A stretch of 64,000 bases of DNA, taken from NCBI GenBank assembly GCA_033439765.1, contig JAULSN010000009.1, positions 2,170,001 to 2,234,000 of the forward strand, given 5' to 3'. Of the stretch, positions 42,555 to 53,240 are shown one piece after another. Position 1 is the stretch's first letter. Every line of letters begins with the position of its first letter. Below the pieces are notes generated by a model, which saw nothing but the letters and a program-made list of their open reading frames with translations, had not been told where the DNA came from and did no database searches. Source of the stretch: Lasiosphaeria ovina. Its lineage: Eukaryota; Ascomycota; Sordariomycetes; Sordariales; Lasiosphaeriaceae. A program made the position numbers and the translations under genes.

Positions 42555-45500
42555 GCCTGCGGTTGTGTGTGGGTGGTCGTCCAGCAAGATGGACTGGGTT
42601 GGGAGAGAAGGTTCGAGTTGAGCAGACGAGATGGCAATTATGCTCTCTCTGCCCGGGTCCGGAAGGGGTTGGCTTGAAGGGTTGGATCAAGATGGATGTT
42701 AGCAGCAGCTGGCTGAGGCGCGGGGCAGCGGGATATTTAACAAGCTAGGTGGTCCGGAGGTGGACTGGCTGGCTGCAAGTGCTAGGTGGTGGTGGTACCT
42801 GACGAAAGCTGCAGATCGCCATGACGACCTAGAGATGGGGGGTGTACCTTGCAGCGCACGCATGCAAGGCCCAACTAGGAAGATCTAATGCAGAACCAAG
42901 GTGATATTGGAGCGTGCGTCTGGTGGCTGACTGGAGGTGTGAGGTGGCCCCAGCACTGGCCCGTAACGGGGGGACTTTGTCTTTTGCTTTGGAGTCTGCA
43001 CACCCTTAGTCGCCATGGCCACGGCCCACAATTCTCCAGGTCGGTCGACGCCCGCTACGGAATACCGGGCGAAGTCACATTCGGATGGCCGCTTTTCCTG
43101 GAAGGGGCAAGACAAGCCACCACAGCGAAGCTCAGCTGTCAAGATACGGGATTAATACGAATCTGAACACGGATTTCGCACACCTTTTGAAGCAGTCTTG
43201 CAGAGAGCTCGCCAGAACACGGCTTTTGCAAGCCCTGCAACCACCGCAACCGCCACAACCTCGGCGAGCCATCGCACATCATCCCAGAGCGACGCGGCCA
43301 GCAGGATGAGATCGCCGCGCAAATGGGCGAAGCGTCATCACTCGGACTGGTGCGTTTCAACATTGGATGAAGGTGGGTGCGATCGAGATCGAGGCGAGCG
43401 GTGACTCCCTCGAGGAAACGAAGCGGTTTTACCCACAGTGCCACACCGCCATAGCCAGCGATCCTCTTTTCTCAGTGCAGCCTTGAGCCTTTCGAGGTAG
43501 GTACCCCTCATGTTGGTGGGCGACGGATACGTCATGGGTGGATCGCCCTCCCCCACCAACCAGAACAGCAAGCGAGGAGGCGCAAACACCTCGGGCAGGG
43601 GCAAAGGAAGCCAATTTTCTTTTTGCGCTTTCGTGCTTCGCAGCGGAGAGTTTGCCAGGCGTGACTGCTTCCCGGCCCCTTCGAGGTCTGCGGGCCGTTC
43701 GGCCTGCTGCAAGGATGAACCTGCGAATGGACAAGGCTTCCGGAGACACGTCAGAGAGACAGGACTGGCCTCATCTAGCGACCAGGCAACAGGCGTAGCA
43801 GGAAGATCTCGAGGCGCAGAGAAATAGCACTCTCTTAAGCCCCGTCTCCAACGGAAAGACAGCATCGATGTTTGCCAGAGCTCGACGGATTGAAGCTTGC
43901 TTTCGTCATTCTCTCTCATCACACGGACAGCGCTGTCAGTCTGTGACCGCCCTTGCAGCACGGCAGGATGTGTCCAGGGGGGTGGCAAGTTTCCCGCGTG
44001 AGCAAAAATTCTAGGTAGCAGCCAGCTGCTCATGAGACCTCTTTGCCCAGCAAGCCCAGCTCCCCCGCTTCCCACCCGAGCCACCCCAAGCCGGCTCGGC
44101 GCCCTTTCGGCAAGTGTTGCTGCCCGTCGTGATTGGAAAGACGGCGGACATGGCCAGATTAGGAACAGCAACCCACAAGCCTGCTCAGGTACGGATGCGC
44201 TATGCGTACAGTACCAGCCATGTGGTTGATCCGCTGATCCCCCAGGGGTGCAAGTCAAGTCGTTCATTGGCGCGAGCTTCGCTAGACTGGACACTATTCT
44301 CATTATTTCGACGCCTCTTTTTGTCTCTGTTGGGCAAGAGGCCGTGTTCATCCACATCAGTGACAGGTTTTCACTCTCAGCCCGAAACATGGCGTGGGAA
44401 TACAGAAATGCAGGGCAGAAACATCAGAGACAAAAACCGGAAAAAAGCCAGTCTGTCGGGTTTGTGGGTGACAGTCTCACTTCCAGTTTCCGCCCATCGA
44501 GCAATTGCTCCGTCATCAGGCCACCGAGAGAGAATGATAAAGAGCGATAGCCTGGTGATCGGACGAACTCCTCGCGTACGTACTCGGTAGTTAAGGAATA
44601 TTGGATTGCCAAGATCGCCTAGAACACCCAGACGAGGCTCCCCTCCTGTTCTAAAGCCGGGTTTGTGAACGTCTGTCTTGCCGTGCTCACTCTCCCTGCA
44701 TTCGCTTTCACTCGGCGCTTCGTGATCAAGAGTCTAGCCCCATAATTATCCCAGTTAACTAGAGTACGAGGCGTCACCGGACTGTCCGGGAGGAATGATG
44801 ATGTCTGAGTGAGTGCCCCCAGACCCCGGGTAAAGTTCGTATGTACATGTACAAAAAGAGGTACGAAGTAGCTTTATCATATCTCGTACTGCCCAGCACG
44901 AGACCTGACAACCTAGGAAAGCAATTTTACCTCCAGCCAGCGTCACAAGTCAGGTACCTAGTTCGCCTCTCGAGGGTCCAGGCCGAGGGGCTGATGCCAG
45001 GCCAAGCTTTTCATGATATACCAGCCCTCACATGAGTGAGCTTATTACGCGCCACATTCGTCGGCGCGGTGGAGTCCCGGCCTCGATATCCGTACGGATG
45101 TCAGGACCCGACCGTACCTTTCCAGGACCCGGATCAAGTACACACAGCAAAGTAGGGAACGGATAGTGAAGCGGCTGAGAGCTGCGCAGGTGCGCAACGC
45201 CCTTGGGGCCCAGCCGGCGGACGGGCGAGATGAGATGCTTGCTTACTCACTTTCGTCGCCGTTGTCACCACACGTACCGTACTTTTTTTTTCACCAACCC
45301 AAGAGTCTCAGACAGTTGTATGGCGGCACACGTAATGGCTGGCATTCCCGTCGCCCACCAAACCCACCCGGTGGCTCGAAAACCACCCAATGGCAAGCCG
45401 CCGCTCACACCTCGGCACGCGGCTCGCTCAAAATACCTCTTTCGGTATCCGTACCCATACATACCCTTCATAAGGTAAGGTAAGGTAAGGTACATATCCG

Positions 45501-46554
45501 TACAGGACTCGGGGAGGGGGCAACCATCTCCTACATCACCCGACCATCACCCGATGGGGAAGAAAGTCGACGGGAGAAACGTTTAAGGCAGGAGTTTCTG
45601 CTAAAACACATACGATCATCGTCCCATCTCAAGGTTTGCGTTGCGCGGGGAGCTATGAAGTGCACGAGCAAACATCAAACATAGTGTAAACTATAGCAGC
45701 AGCAGCAGCGGGGGCCCCCATGCTGCCTCCCGAGCTCCATCCGCATGTCCGCATTGACAGTGAGTAAGCCAGTTGGACATACAAGCTTTTGAGCGAGTGG
45801 GTACGGTTTGCTTCTCAGTGTGCGACTAAGGTAAGGTAGCTGAGGTCTAAGGAATGTGTGTTTGGATGTCTGATTTCCAAGCAGGCGGCCAGGTACCTTT
45901 GTGAACCATAGCCTCGCACTGCAAGTCCCCAGCCAGCCTCCCGTCCTCTGAATCCCTCTTCCTTGAACCCGCCGCAATAGCCTCCGCGGGCTGCCCGCCC
46001 GGGAGCGGACCCAAAGCTGTGGTGGAACCCGCAAACGGGTTGAGACAAGGCTGGCGTCTGTGGCATCTTACTCAAAAGCCTAATTAAGATGGTGGGCCTC
46101 GGCGGTCGAGGCCTCAACTGCCAGCCTCGAATTGCTGAAACCAGATTCCTATTCCAACGCCATGATACGCCCGTGAGTCATCCCTGTGATTGTGCCGGCC
46201 TGCTGATGATCGAGCATCGAAGTGTACTAGATATGGCCTGGATGAAAGGACAATGTATAGCGAGGCGCGGTGCATCGGCCGCGAAAGCGACACGGCCATA
46301 GCCCGAGATATCGCAAGATCGATCCCATAAAGGCGAGACTCGAAGGCATTCCATATGGGAACGGCAATATGTGGCTTCTTCACTTCAGCCTTGCCAGACG
46401 CAGACACATCCACCAATCCCGGATCTCTGTCGACCGCTAATATCGGGTGGCAAAGATATCTCGGGGGCGGCGCAGCAGACGGGTTGCCCGCCTTCCGGCA
46501 CACGCTCCCCGGTCCTTTCTCTTTCTTCTTTTCGTCGTCTCTTATTAATCTTCA
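42555..46554. other. Gene-poor 4-kb intergenic region
   Basis: No gene is supported. A 350-codon minus-strand frame (43338-44390) has unlike-protein composition and no motif, and I regard it as chance. A GGTAA pentamer repeat lies at about 45474-45492 and further TAAGGTAGCTGAGGTCTAAGG-like sequence near 45830. The rest is mixed sequence with no RNA gene recognised. Confidence 0.5.
45474..45492. repeat. GGTAA pentamer tandem repeat
   Basis: About four units of AAGGT/GGTAA in tandem, ending in GGTACAT. Similar to the recurrent TAAGGTA vocabulary found elsewhere in intergenic DNA of this window. Confidence 0.75.
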
Positions 46555-47016
46555 TCAGACGACTCCGTTAGATTCTCCCGCTAGCCGCTTGACCCTTCTC
46601 TGCTCCCAGTTGTCGATATCTTTTGCGGCCAGTCTCTGAGAGGAGGGCAACGAGGCTGTGTGTCAGCAACCTACCAAGGCGTTTTGACGATGGGCATGGC
46701 CCCCCATATCATTATCCTTTACGGGCCAAAATAATATGGAACTCACATAATATTCGTCCTTCATGTCCACCTTGCGCTTGGTCTTGCCCACGCCCAGCTC
46801 CTCGTCGCGCGTCATCTGCCGCACCTTGCGGTCCTGCCTCTCGTAGCGGATCGCCGTCGCCGGCGTCAGCGCAAAGGAGCCGCCCACGATGACGGTCAGG
46901 AAGGGAAGTCCGAAGAGCAGGAACGGCCGCTTCGCCATCATGGCGCGGTACCGCGCGCCCACGTTGCCTGGGTCGCCTGGGATGCGATACTTGCGGCTGG
47001 GGAAGACGGGCGCCAT
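46555..47016 (-). CDS. cox16: Cytochrome c oxidase assembly protein Cox16
   Basis: Two exons, 47016..46747 and 46635..46555, giving 116 residues. The GTGAGT donor and CTCTCAG acceptor join DMKDEYY directly to RLAAKDIDNWEQRRVKRL, which is the family's C-terminal signature. The N-terminal half shows RYRAMMAKRPFLLFGLPFLT and the single membrane span FLLFGLPFLTVIVGGSFAL (about residues 31-49), then an ATAIRYERQDRKV stretch. Cox16 is an inner-membrane protein of mitochondria facing the intermembrane space that helps Cox1/Cox2 join during complex IV assembly. The length is typical. Without the second exon the protein would lack the conserved tail, so the splice is well supported. The promoter side holds an inverted CCAAT box (ATTGG near 47255) and a CACGTG at 47278-47283. 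Confidence 0.93.
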
Positions 47017-47611
47017 GCTTCTTTTTCCTCTCTCGGATTCTGTCTCTTTCGGATGGAATTTGGAATCGTTACCGTTCCGCCACACGGGAGTCGAGGGGCA
47101 GTGCCGGAGCAAAGGAGGAGGAATAATAATACCACCAGTCGTGCTGCGGTAACAGAGTCCGAGTATGTGTGGATCTAGGGGGGCTTGTTGCAATGACGAA
47201 AGCTTCAAAGCAAAAGCTCAATTCAAGCATGGATGACACTACCGATTGGCGGATGCACGGCCCCTACCGGGATCTCCCACGTGATGCGTAGAATATGGTT
47301 AGTCCAGGGTTAGGGTTCTATCAAGCAACTCTCGAAATGACTTCACTCCAAAGTCTCCGTTGCAACGCCATACAGTACAACCCTTGCTTGATCTTATCAT
47401 AGACTCAATTCTCTAACTCTCTTTATCTCTATTTTCATACCGAAACCTTGGAACTAGCTTCAAACATTGTTTGAATCAACTACGGCCTGCACACGGCTTG
47501 TGGAGACAGGAAACAGAGCAGCTCTCCACCTCGTCTCCATCGTGTGGACCTGATATCCAGCAAGACGTAGCCAAACAGACATCAACAGCAGGAGCAATCC
47601 AGCTAGCATCA
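47017..47611. promoter_or_regulatory. cox16 upstream region
   Basis: About 600 bp between the cox16 start and the tRNA gene. Reading toward cox16, it holds a CACGTG E-box at 47278-47283 and a CCAAT box on the minus strand near 47255, both frequent in promoters of fungal respiratory genes. No other gene seen. Confidence 0.45.
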
Positions 47612-47699
47612 GCCCGTATGGTCTAGTGGTATGACGTTCGCCTCACACATCACCAAATGTGGTCGCGACAGGTCCCAGGTTCGAGCCCTGGTGTGGGCA
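47612..47699 (+). tRNA. tRNA-Val, anticodon CAC, with intron
   Basis: The seven-base acceptor stem GCCCGTA pairs with TGTGGGC at the 3' end (two G-T pairs), with discriminator A at 47699. The D arm reads GTCTAGTGGTATGAC. The anticodon loop CTCACAC gives CAC at 47644-47646. A 16-nt intron follows the base after the anticodon (about 47648-47663). The T arm is CCAGG-TTCGAGC-CCTGG and contains a perfect B box. A TTTTT terminator starts a few bases downstream at about 47703. One mismatch closes the outer end of the anticodon stem and the D stem has one T-T pair; the rest is canonical, so it should be functional. Confidence 0.92.
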
Positions 47700-47702
47700 T
47701 TC

Positions 47703-47707
47703 CTTTT
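47703..47707 (+). terminator. RNA polymerase III terminator of tRNA-Val
   Basis: A run of five T four bases after the discriminator base, the usual polymerase III stop signal. Confidence 0.8.
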
Positions 47708-48254
47708 TGCCATCCTCGGCCCTGACACACCCCGGTGATAACTGTCTGCGGTATGAGGTTGATGAGGGGAGGCGAGACATTCAACTCCACCCTTTGGTGC
47801 CAGGTTGCTTTACGATGATGGCAGTGACGGGTAAAAGGACCCGTGTGATGTTTTTGCACAGTTAGCAGAGCCGGTGAGAACAGAGCCGGCCGAAGAGGCT
47901 GTCCGCGGTACTGCAATCAAGATATGCAAAGACGAAGCGAGCTTCATGCTTGAACTTTGCAGCTCGGATTGCAGTCGTAACACCGAAGAGTATAGTTCTT
48001 CGGCACACTGGGAAGCCTTTTTCCTTATTCCTGTCGCAAGTATACGCCTCTTGTTATTTCTGTCGTTATCGATATATGGGGAAGATGGCTTGCCAAGATA
48101 GTTTTGCTACCGTAGTTGTCGGGATAGAGCGCTTTGGACTAGGAACTCTCCTTGAGTAGCTTCATTGTGACTTTGGAAGAAGTATGGCATTCCCGTCGAG
48201 ATAAAGACCATCGGGCAGATCTCCCTCCCTGAACCCCTTTCCCCCAACCCTACT

Positions 48255-48455
48255 ATGATCACTTATACTTACTCTTCGCGCCTTAGCGAACCCAAAATCT
48301 TCGCTGTTACCAACTCGACCCAGCATCCCAGCGGTAAGTATGTGCTGTACCGATGCAGTGACAACTCGATCGTGGCCAACTCGGCGGCGTCGGACAAGTT
48401 CCGGCAGAGCCGCAAGACATCGTGGCGCAGCCACAATACGTACAAGCCGGTATAG
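48255..48455 (+). CDS. Short open reading frame, doubtful gene or gene fragment
   Basis: Sixty-six codons, ATG to stop, in a patch that is GC-richer than its surroundings, with the end KTSWRSHNTYKPV. The opposite strand is also open over the same patch, and a GTAAGT-like donor lies inside (near 48333). It may be a fragment of a decayed gene rather than a working one. No family recognised. Confidence 0.2.
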   Translation: MITYTYSSRLSEPKIFAVTNSTQHPSGKYVLYRCSDNSIVANSAASDKFRQSRKTSWRSHNTYKPV

Positions 48456-48512
48456 AAACTATCTAGAGACTGACTGATCTTGCTAGAAAGTCATCATTTC
48501 CCACTGTTAACA

Positions 48513-48749
48513 CATACTGTGACAATTTGTTAGCGGGGGGTTTTCCAAGATTCGAAAGGCCTTAATACTCTACGGCTCGCCTTGAAGGTTTTTTCGTCAA
48601 AGGAGGTAAGATCGATTGGAATCCCTACTTTAGAATTCTAGAGGCCTATCTCTTCTCTAAAATACCTAAGACTTTTCCTGGCCGGTATATTTGCTGGGCT
48701 GTCATATTTATTCTGCCCAAGTACCACGCCAACAAACATTCAGGGATTG
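48513..48749 (+). repeat. Dispersed MITE-like repeat, copy B
   Basis: Best-preserved long copy, about 237 bp. After TTAGCGGGG on the left it reads TTTTCCAAGATTCGAAAGG, then GGCTCGCCTTGAAGG, GAGGCCTATCTC, TTTATTCT, CAAGTACCACGCCAAC, and ends CATTCAGGGATTG. The right end is the reverse complement of the left end seen in copies C and E. No coding capacity for a transposase. Confidence 0.75.
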
Positions 48750-48881
48750 GATTGTATATACACTCATCGCATGACCGTCACATGTTGCTTCTCTACTATT
48801 ATCGGATGCCACAACCCGAGCCCGCCAACTTAGTTGTATTAATGCTAATTAAGTTTTCTCCCACTATTGTTCAAATTAACG

Positions 48882-49166
48882 ATGAGAATCAAGGCAACGA
48901 ACAAGGTACAACACGGCCAACCTCCTGCTAGCCCTCAGCCGAGTATTCACCACCAACCCCCCGTTAGCCCCCAGCCGAGTATTCACAACAGCGTTCATAC
49001 ATACTATGGTAAGTACAACCACCGAAAACAGTCGATCAGTGAGGCAAATAACGGAGCTAGCTTTATTAGAGGAGCTGCGCTCGGGCTTGCGGGATTTGAC
49101 CTCATCATGCTATGTATTAACCAGTTAGTATGGCTAGGAGATAGAGTAGGGGTTGCCGGGCAGTGA
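48882..49166 (+). CDS. Short open reading frame with duplicated 12-residue unit, doubtful
   Basis: Ninety-four codons from ATG 48882. It starts with QPPASPQPSIHH followed directly by QPPVSPQPSIHN, an exact 36-bp tandem duplication at DNA level (48918-48953 and 48954-48989) whose copies differ mainly by C/T changes. A hydrophobic stretch GAALGLAGFDLIMLCINQLV near the end could be a membrane segment. It sits in AT-rich DNA near a repeat copy. It may be a young or decayed gene; no homologue recognised. Confidence 0.25.
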   Translation: MRIKATNKVQHGQPPASPQPSIHHQPPVSPQPSIHNSVHTYYGKYNHRKQSISEANNGASFIRGAALGLAGFDLIMLCINQLVWLGDRVGVAGQ

Positions 49167-49859
49167 ACGAGGAACAAACGTAAGCTGCTAGTTTGACATC
49201 GGAGCCTATCCGACTCTGCAGAGCAGTATGGATGCGAGAATATGTCAAACGTGGAAACTGACTTCAGATATGAAACACTGTAGAATTGATGGGCGTATAA
49301 TGGACAGGGCTATGGCGAGAACGGATATAAAGGCTGCCGGCAATCCTCGAGATAAGAGGATATCGACAATACACAAATAGCTACAGAGAGCGTAGACCTG
49401 ACGAGTGGTTTGAGTCTTTGACAAGCGGGAGGCCGACACCAGAGATGTGCTTTCCGTCTACAGCTATACCACGTGTAAGGCCCGGTGCCAAATATCCACA
49501 GAGGAAGTTGAACGCAAAACATATGCTGTACAGCCTCATGTAAACTGCCATGCATATCCTCAGAGCGCTCATAAAATAGTGTTAACAAGACAAGCTGTCG
49601 CCATATTTATCTTGGCCGAGAGAACAGAGGGCGGTTGCAGCGCCGAAACGGACCAGAGCCGGCAGCAAGCCGGGACCAATAACTGGGTTAAAAGGGCACC
49701 CATCCAGGTGCAGACACACAGAGCACAGGTAGGCAAGCGGTTTGGATATCAATCAGGATGCAATTCACCTGCCACCCCCTCCTCGCCGACGCGGCATTTC
49801 TGCTATCTACAATGCTAGAGTACACAAACAAAAAGGAAGTCGGAACCCAAGACGTCCGT

Positions 49860-50773
49860 CTAGAGCACGGAAAGATCGCCGAATTTCTCCTGTTGTCGTT
49901 ATTAGTAACTGGTCGAAGTATGGCATATATCTCACCCTTCTCGAGTCGTGAAGCCCGAGTCGAAATGGGAGATTTGACGCAGAGCGGGCAGAACGTACCT
50001 TGTATCCCGGAACTGACCAGCGGCCCTTGGAGACAAGCTGGGATGTCTTCTCGTCGATGGACGGCTCGGCGGCCGCAACTTCGTCCTAGTCAAACCAATC
50101 AGCGTCGCCCAGACAAAAAAAAAAAAAGGCGAGGGAACGGCGGCGGCAGCAGCAGCGAAATACTGCAGCAGCCGCCACAGCCCAGCCCAGCTAGAACATA
50201 CCACGGTGAGGTCCTCGAACGGCCGCGCGGTCTCGATGTTGGTGAGCGTCTTCTCGAGGTCCTTGAGCTCCAGGTCGACCTTGTGCTTGGTGGCCTCTGC
50301 GTTCTTGACGGCCTCGACCTCGAAGGCCTCGATGGCCTTGAGCTGGCGGCTGACGTCGTACGAGGTAGGCTCGAAGGCGGTGAAGCGCTTCTCGATCTCG
50401 TCGACGACGGCGCGGTTCTTCAGGACGCTGCGGTAGTGCGAAAAGTCGACCTGGGTCGGCTGCTCCGACAGCACCTGCAGCTTGCGGCGGGCGTCGTCAT
50501 TGCGCTTCTTGAAGGCCTGGAGCCCCGCGACCGTCTGGCCGCGCAGGCCGAGCGACGTCGTGACTTTCGCCCAGTCGAGCTTGAGAGCTGCGCTTCGTGG
50601 CTATTTGCGAGGGGGAGATTAATTAGCTCAGTCGTTTTCTTCTCCAGGCCAAGAATGACGAGGCAAAAATGGCGCCGCCCGCGACGGTTCGAATTGGCTG
50701 TTCAAACGTCGCCGAAAAAAGCAATATCGAATCTTGGAATGCTCAATTGAGTAGGTGCACTTACTGCGGCCAT
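49860..50773 (-). CDS. atp7: ATP synthase subunit d, mitochondrial (peripheral stalk)
   Basis: Four exons: 50773..50765 (only MAA), 50600..50202, 50085..49999 and 49889..49860, giving 174 residues, the standard length. Junctions use GTAAGT, GTATGT and GTACGT donors and restore [30 protein letters not shown] and [14 protein letters not shown]. Family marks are [40 protein letters not shown] and the C-terminal [12 protein letters not shown]. Subunit d is part of the stator of the F1Fo ATP synthase at the inner membrane. The first exon of three codons and the last of nine are easily missed by gene finders. A palindromic TCACGTGA lies 113 bp upstream of the start codon. Confidence 0.95.
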
Positions 50774-51312
50774 TGTGTTGTTGATTGTGCGGTGATCGAG
50801 GGGATGACGAGAGATTCGCTGCCGTTCGTTAGCTTCTTCGGCAAAGTGAAGCTGTAAAGTCCCGGCCCCCAGGCGCGAGCTTTAATCACGTGACTCTACT
50901 CCACGGCAAGGTCGGACCAGGCATGGAATGGAATTAATCACAGCCAGGTTTAGTGCCCACTCTTGGACCAACATCAAAAGGTGTCTAGTGTTGTATTGTA
51001 CTCGGGACGTCGACAAACAGTATGTAGTGAGGTATGCTATCTTGTTATGGCTGGCCGGTGAATGTTACAGAACACTAGGATCAGCAAGGGTTGGCTCCGT
51101 AACCAAGACACGACAAGAAGGCATTTTCACAAGGTCACCTTTACTACGGTAGTACTCAAAGATCATGCTGGATGCCCAATCATTGATGTATATTGTCATT
51201 GAAATATGTCGGTTTCATATCTTAAATTCACGATCACTCCTAGTCTAGTGGTGTCCGCTACATGACGACCAGCAAGCTAGAAATACTCGACGCCCACCCG
51301 AAGGGGAACTGC
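50774..51312. other. atp7 promoter region and EGD2 3' flank
   Basis: Five hundred and forty bases between tandem minus-strand genes. Contains a TCACGTGA palindrome at 50886-50893. A tRNA D-arm-like TAGTCTAGTGGTG at about 51241 has no accompanying T arm. No gene seen. Confidence 0.5.
50886..50893. promoter_or_regulatory. E-box palindrome TCACGTGA upstream of atp7
   Basis: Perfect 8-bp palindrome 113 bp before the atp7 start codon; the core CACGTG is the site of bHLH factors such as the Cbf1/CPF1 group, common before respiratory genes in fungi. Its use here is an inference. The same octamer occurs at 60085-60092. Confidence 0.5.
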
Positions 51313-52003
51313 CTAGACACTCAATGCCATAATCGAGTTCACTATGTCGTTGTCGTTCTCTTTAAGTGCCTTGATGGCCTTCTTGCGGGAGACGCTCGCC
51401 TGGGTCATGACAAGCTCAATATCCTTGTCTTCAATGCCCTCGGCGTCGACCTCCTCGCCGTCGTCGTCCTCCTCCTCCTTCTCGTGCTCGTGGCTGTGGC
51501 TGTGGCCGGCGTGGTCGTGGCCGGCGTGGTCGTGCTCGCCAGTCTGGCTGGCAAGCTGCTGAGCAGCGGCGGCCTGGGCGCTGGCGTTGAGATCCTCAAT
51601 CTTGGCCTCACCAAAGACGATGTACGTGTTGCTGTTAGGAGACTTGTACACCTCTGGGTTGTTGATAACAAAGAGGATCTAGTTGGGCTCTCGTTAGCTG
51701 CCTGAACCCCTCTATCTCAATCGGGAGAATCGGAGCACGTCCGCCTCTCATTCCTAGACTCACATTCTTGGGGCGTCTCAGAGTGACGCGGGTGATTCCT
51801 GGCACACGGGTAAGGTGCAGCTTCTCCATGGCCTTGCGAGCCTTCTTCTCGTTCCTAGAGTGGATCACGGCGGTCGAACCGGCGGGGAGGCTCGAGTCAC
51901 CGGCCTCAATTTCGGACTCATCGCTGCTATCATCGTCAAGCTCCTCGACGGTGACCTTCTTGATCTCGTCATCCGGAAGCTCTTCGACTCTGGGGTTGGC
52001 CAT
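51313..52003 (-). CDS. egd2: Nascent polypeptide-associated complex subunit alpha
   Basis: Two exons, 52003..51764 and 51678..51313, giving 201 residues; the junction reads [15 protein letters not shown], inside the NAC domain. NAC alpha pairs with NAC beta at the ribosome exit and shields nascent chains from wrong targeting. The N-terminus is acidic ([14 protein letters not shown]). The NAC domain covers about residues 47-112 ([41 protein letters not shown]). The C-terminal UBA-like domain is [19 protein letters not shown] to [10 protein letters not shown]. Between them lies an unusual His-rich stretch ([19 protein letters not shown]) followed by an acidic run, which could bind metal ions. 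Confidence 0.95.
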
Positions 52004-52739
52004 TTTGAAAGCTAGAGGTGGAACTGGTTAGCTTCTTCGCGCACAAAGCGTTGGTTCACCGCTCGCGCTAAAAAGGGCTGCCGGACCAATTGCCGAGGGG
52101 AAGAAAAGAAACGCCACTGAAATGGCTCGACTCCTATACTCACACTGGTGCAGAAATCGCCGCTAATTACTGGTTTGCCGTGGTTGAATGAGCGGGCAGG
52201 ACGTGGTGTAGAGAAAAAGTTCGGTATCCAAATTTCTGGGTAGGGCTTTGCGGGCACACCAGATGTTAACCGCGCTAGTCCCAATCGGGGCCGGCCAGCA
52301 GTTCATCAGATGCAAGTCCGCAACAGATAGCCATACAATCAAACCTTGGGGCAAAATCAATGGACACACATAACAGAGCTGCATGAGCTGCATATGGGGC
52401 TTATTTTGCTCGCATTTAGTATTCATTATGTACTGCACTACGGAGTACGCTCTAGGATACGGAGTGGGTTGAGCGTGACGCCGTGTTCACTCCGGCGGCC
52501 GAATCAAATGGGCAATTATTCGGAGGTCAGAATGGGGGGTCATTTGTTTTGGCTTAATTTCGCATTTTCCATATGACGCCGGTCACCTTGACGAATGTGA
52601 CATACAGATCCTCCGAAAGCGACGCAAAGAGGAATCCAGCAACCCTAATGCTGAGGTTCATGCAGACCGTTCCAGAATACCCTCCCCGGGATCCATGCCC
52701 ACCCAACGCTCTTCTCTCCCTTCCCAAGCCTTGCGAGCT
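52004..52739. other. EGD2 upstream region and RPL14 3' flank
   Basis: Probable leader and promoter of EGD2 nearest 52004; a 5'-UTR intron is possible since AG and GT sites flank 52012-52145. TACGGAGTA motifs at 52439-52447 and 52458-52466. No gene seen. Confidence 0.45.
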
Positions 52740-53240
52740 TTATGCCTTGGTGGCCTTGACCTTGGCCAGAGCCTTGTGCTCCTCGAACCGTCTCTGCTTC
52801 TTCAACCGCATGACCTTGAACCGATCGAAGTCGGACAGCGCCTGGCGGCGCTCCTGCTTGACCTGCTTCTTTGCCCAGTTGGTCTCCTTCCACTTCGCGT
52901 CGATATTCGACTTCTCCCAAGCCTTCTTGACGGCTCCGGACCGCGCGCCGCGGGGAAGCTTCTCGATGAAGAGGGGTGTGAGAAGGGTGTTAGCGAAAGA
53001 GACCTCGCTGCGGGGGGTGGCGAGCCTGGGGTCTGTGGAAGGTCCATCGACGAGTGCCTGATGCCACGAGTTTAGTCTTGTCCAATTCCATATCCAGTGC
53101 TCCGCGGCCGTGGGCTCTTAACATACGCGCTTGTGGTCGATAATCTCGACGATGACAGCTAGGCTGCCCGTCTCAAGCTTCAGGACGCGTCCGACTTCGA
53201 TGCGGCGCCATGAGCTGGCTCCGACCTGAAGTTCTGCCAT
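52740..53240 (-). CDS. rpl14: 60S ribosomal protein eL14
   Basis: Two exons, 53240..53127 and 53057..52740, giving 143 residues. The GTATGT donor and ATCAG acceptor join IIDHKR to ALVDGPSTDPR, the exact family junction. The N-terminal SH3-like barrel shows WRRIEVGRVLKLETGSLAVI, then IDHKRALVDGP. The C-terminal helix shows GAVKKAWEKSNIDAKWKETNWAKK followed by a basic tail RRQALSDFDRFKVMRLKKQRRF. It is a structural protein of the large cytosolic ribosomal subunit. The start MAELQVGASSWRR is the first ATG of the exon. The gene is the third in a row of same-strand translation and respiration genes after atp7 and egd2, each with its own promoter. Confidence 0.95.

Larger units (their letters stand above)
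47700..49859. other. Intergenic region with repeat copy B and weak open frames
   Basis: Holds copy B of the dispersed repeat (about 48513-48749) and two weakly supported short open frames described separately (48255-48455 and 48882-49166). The remainder is AT-rich, and nothing else is recognised. Confidence 0.5.

Noticed and set aside
43338..44390. 350-codon open frame on the minus strand
   Set aside because: No domain, no consistent codon bias, composition rich in Arg/Ser/Trp/Cys unlike the neighbours' proteins, and no splice or conserved motif; likely chance in GC-rich intergenic DNA.
51238..51262. tRNA D-arm-like TAGTCTAGTGGTG
   Set aside because: No T arm or acceptor pairing follows.
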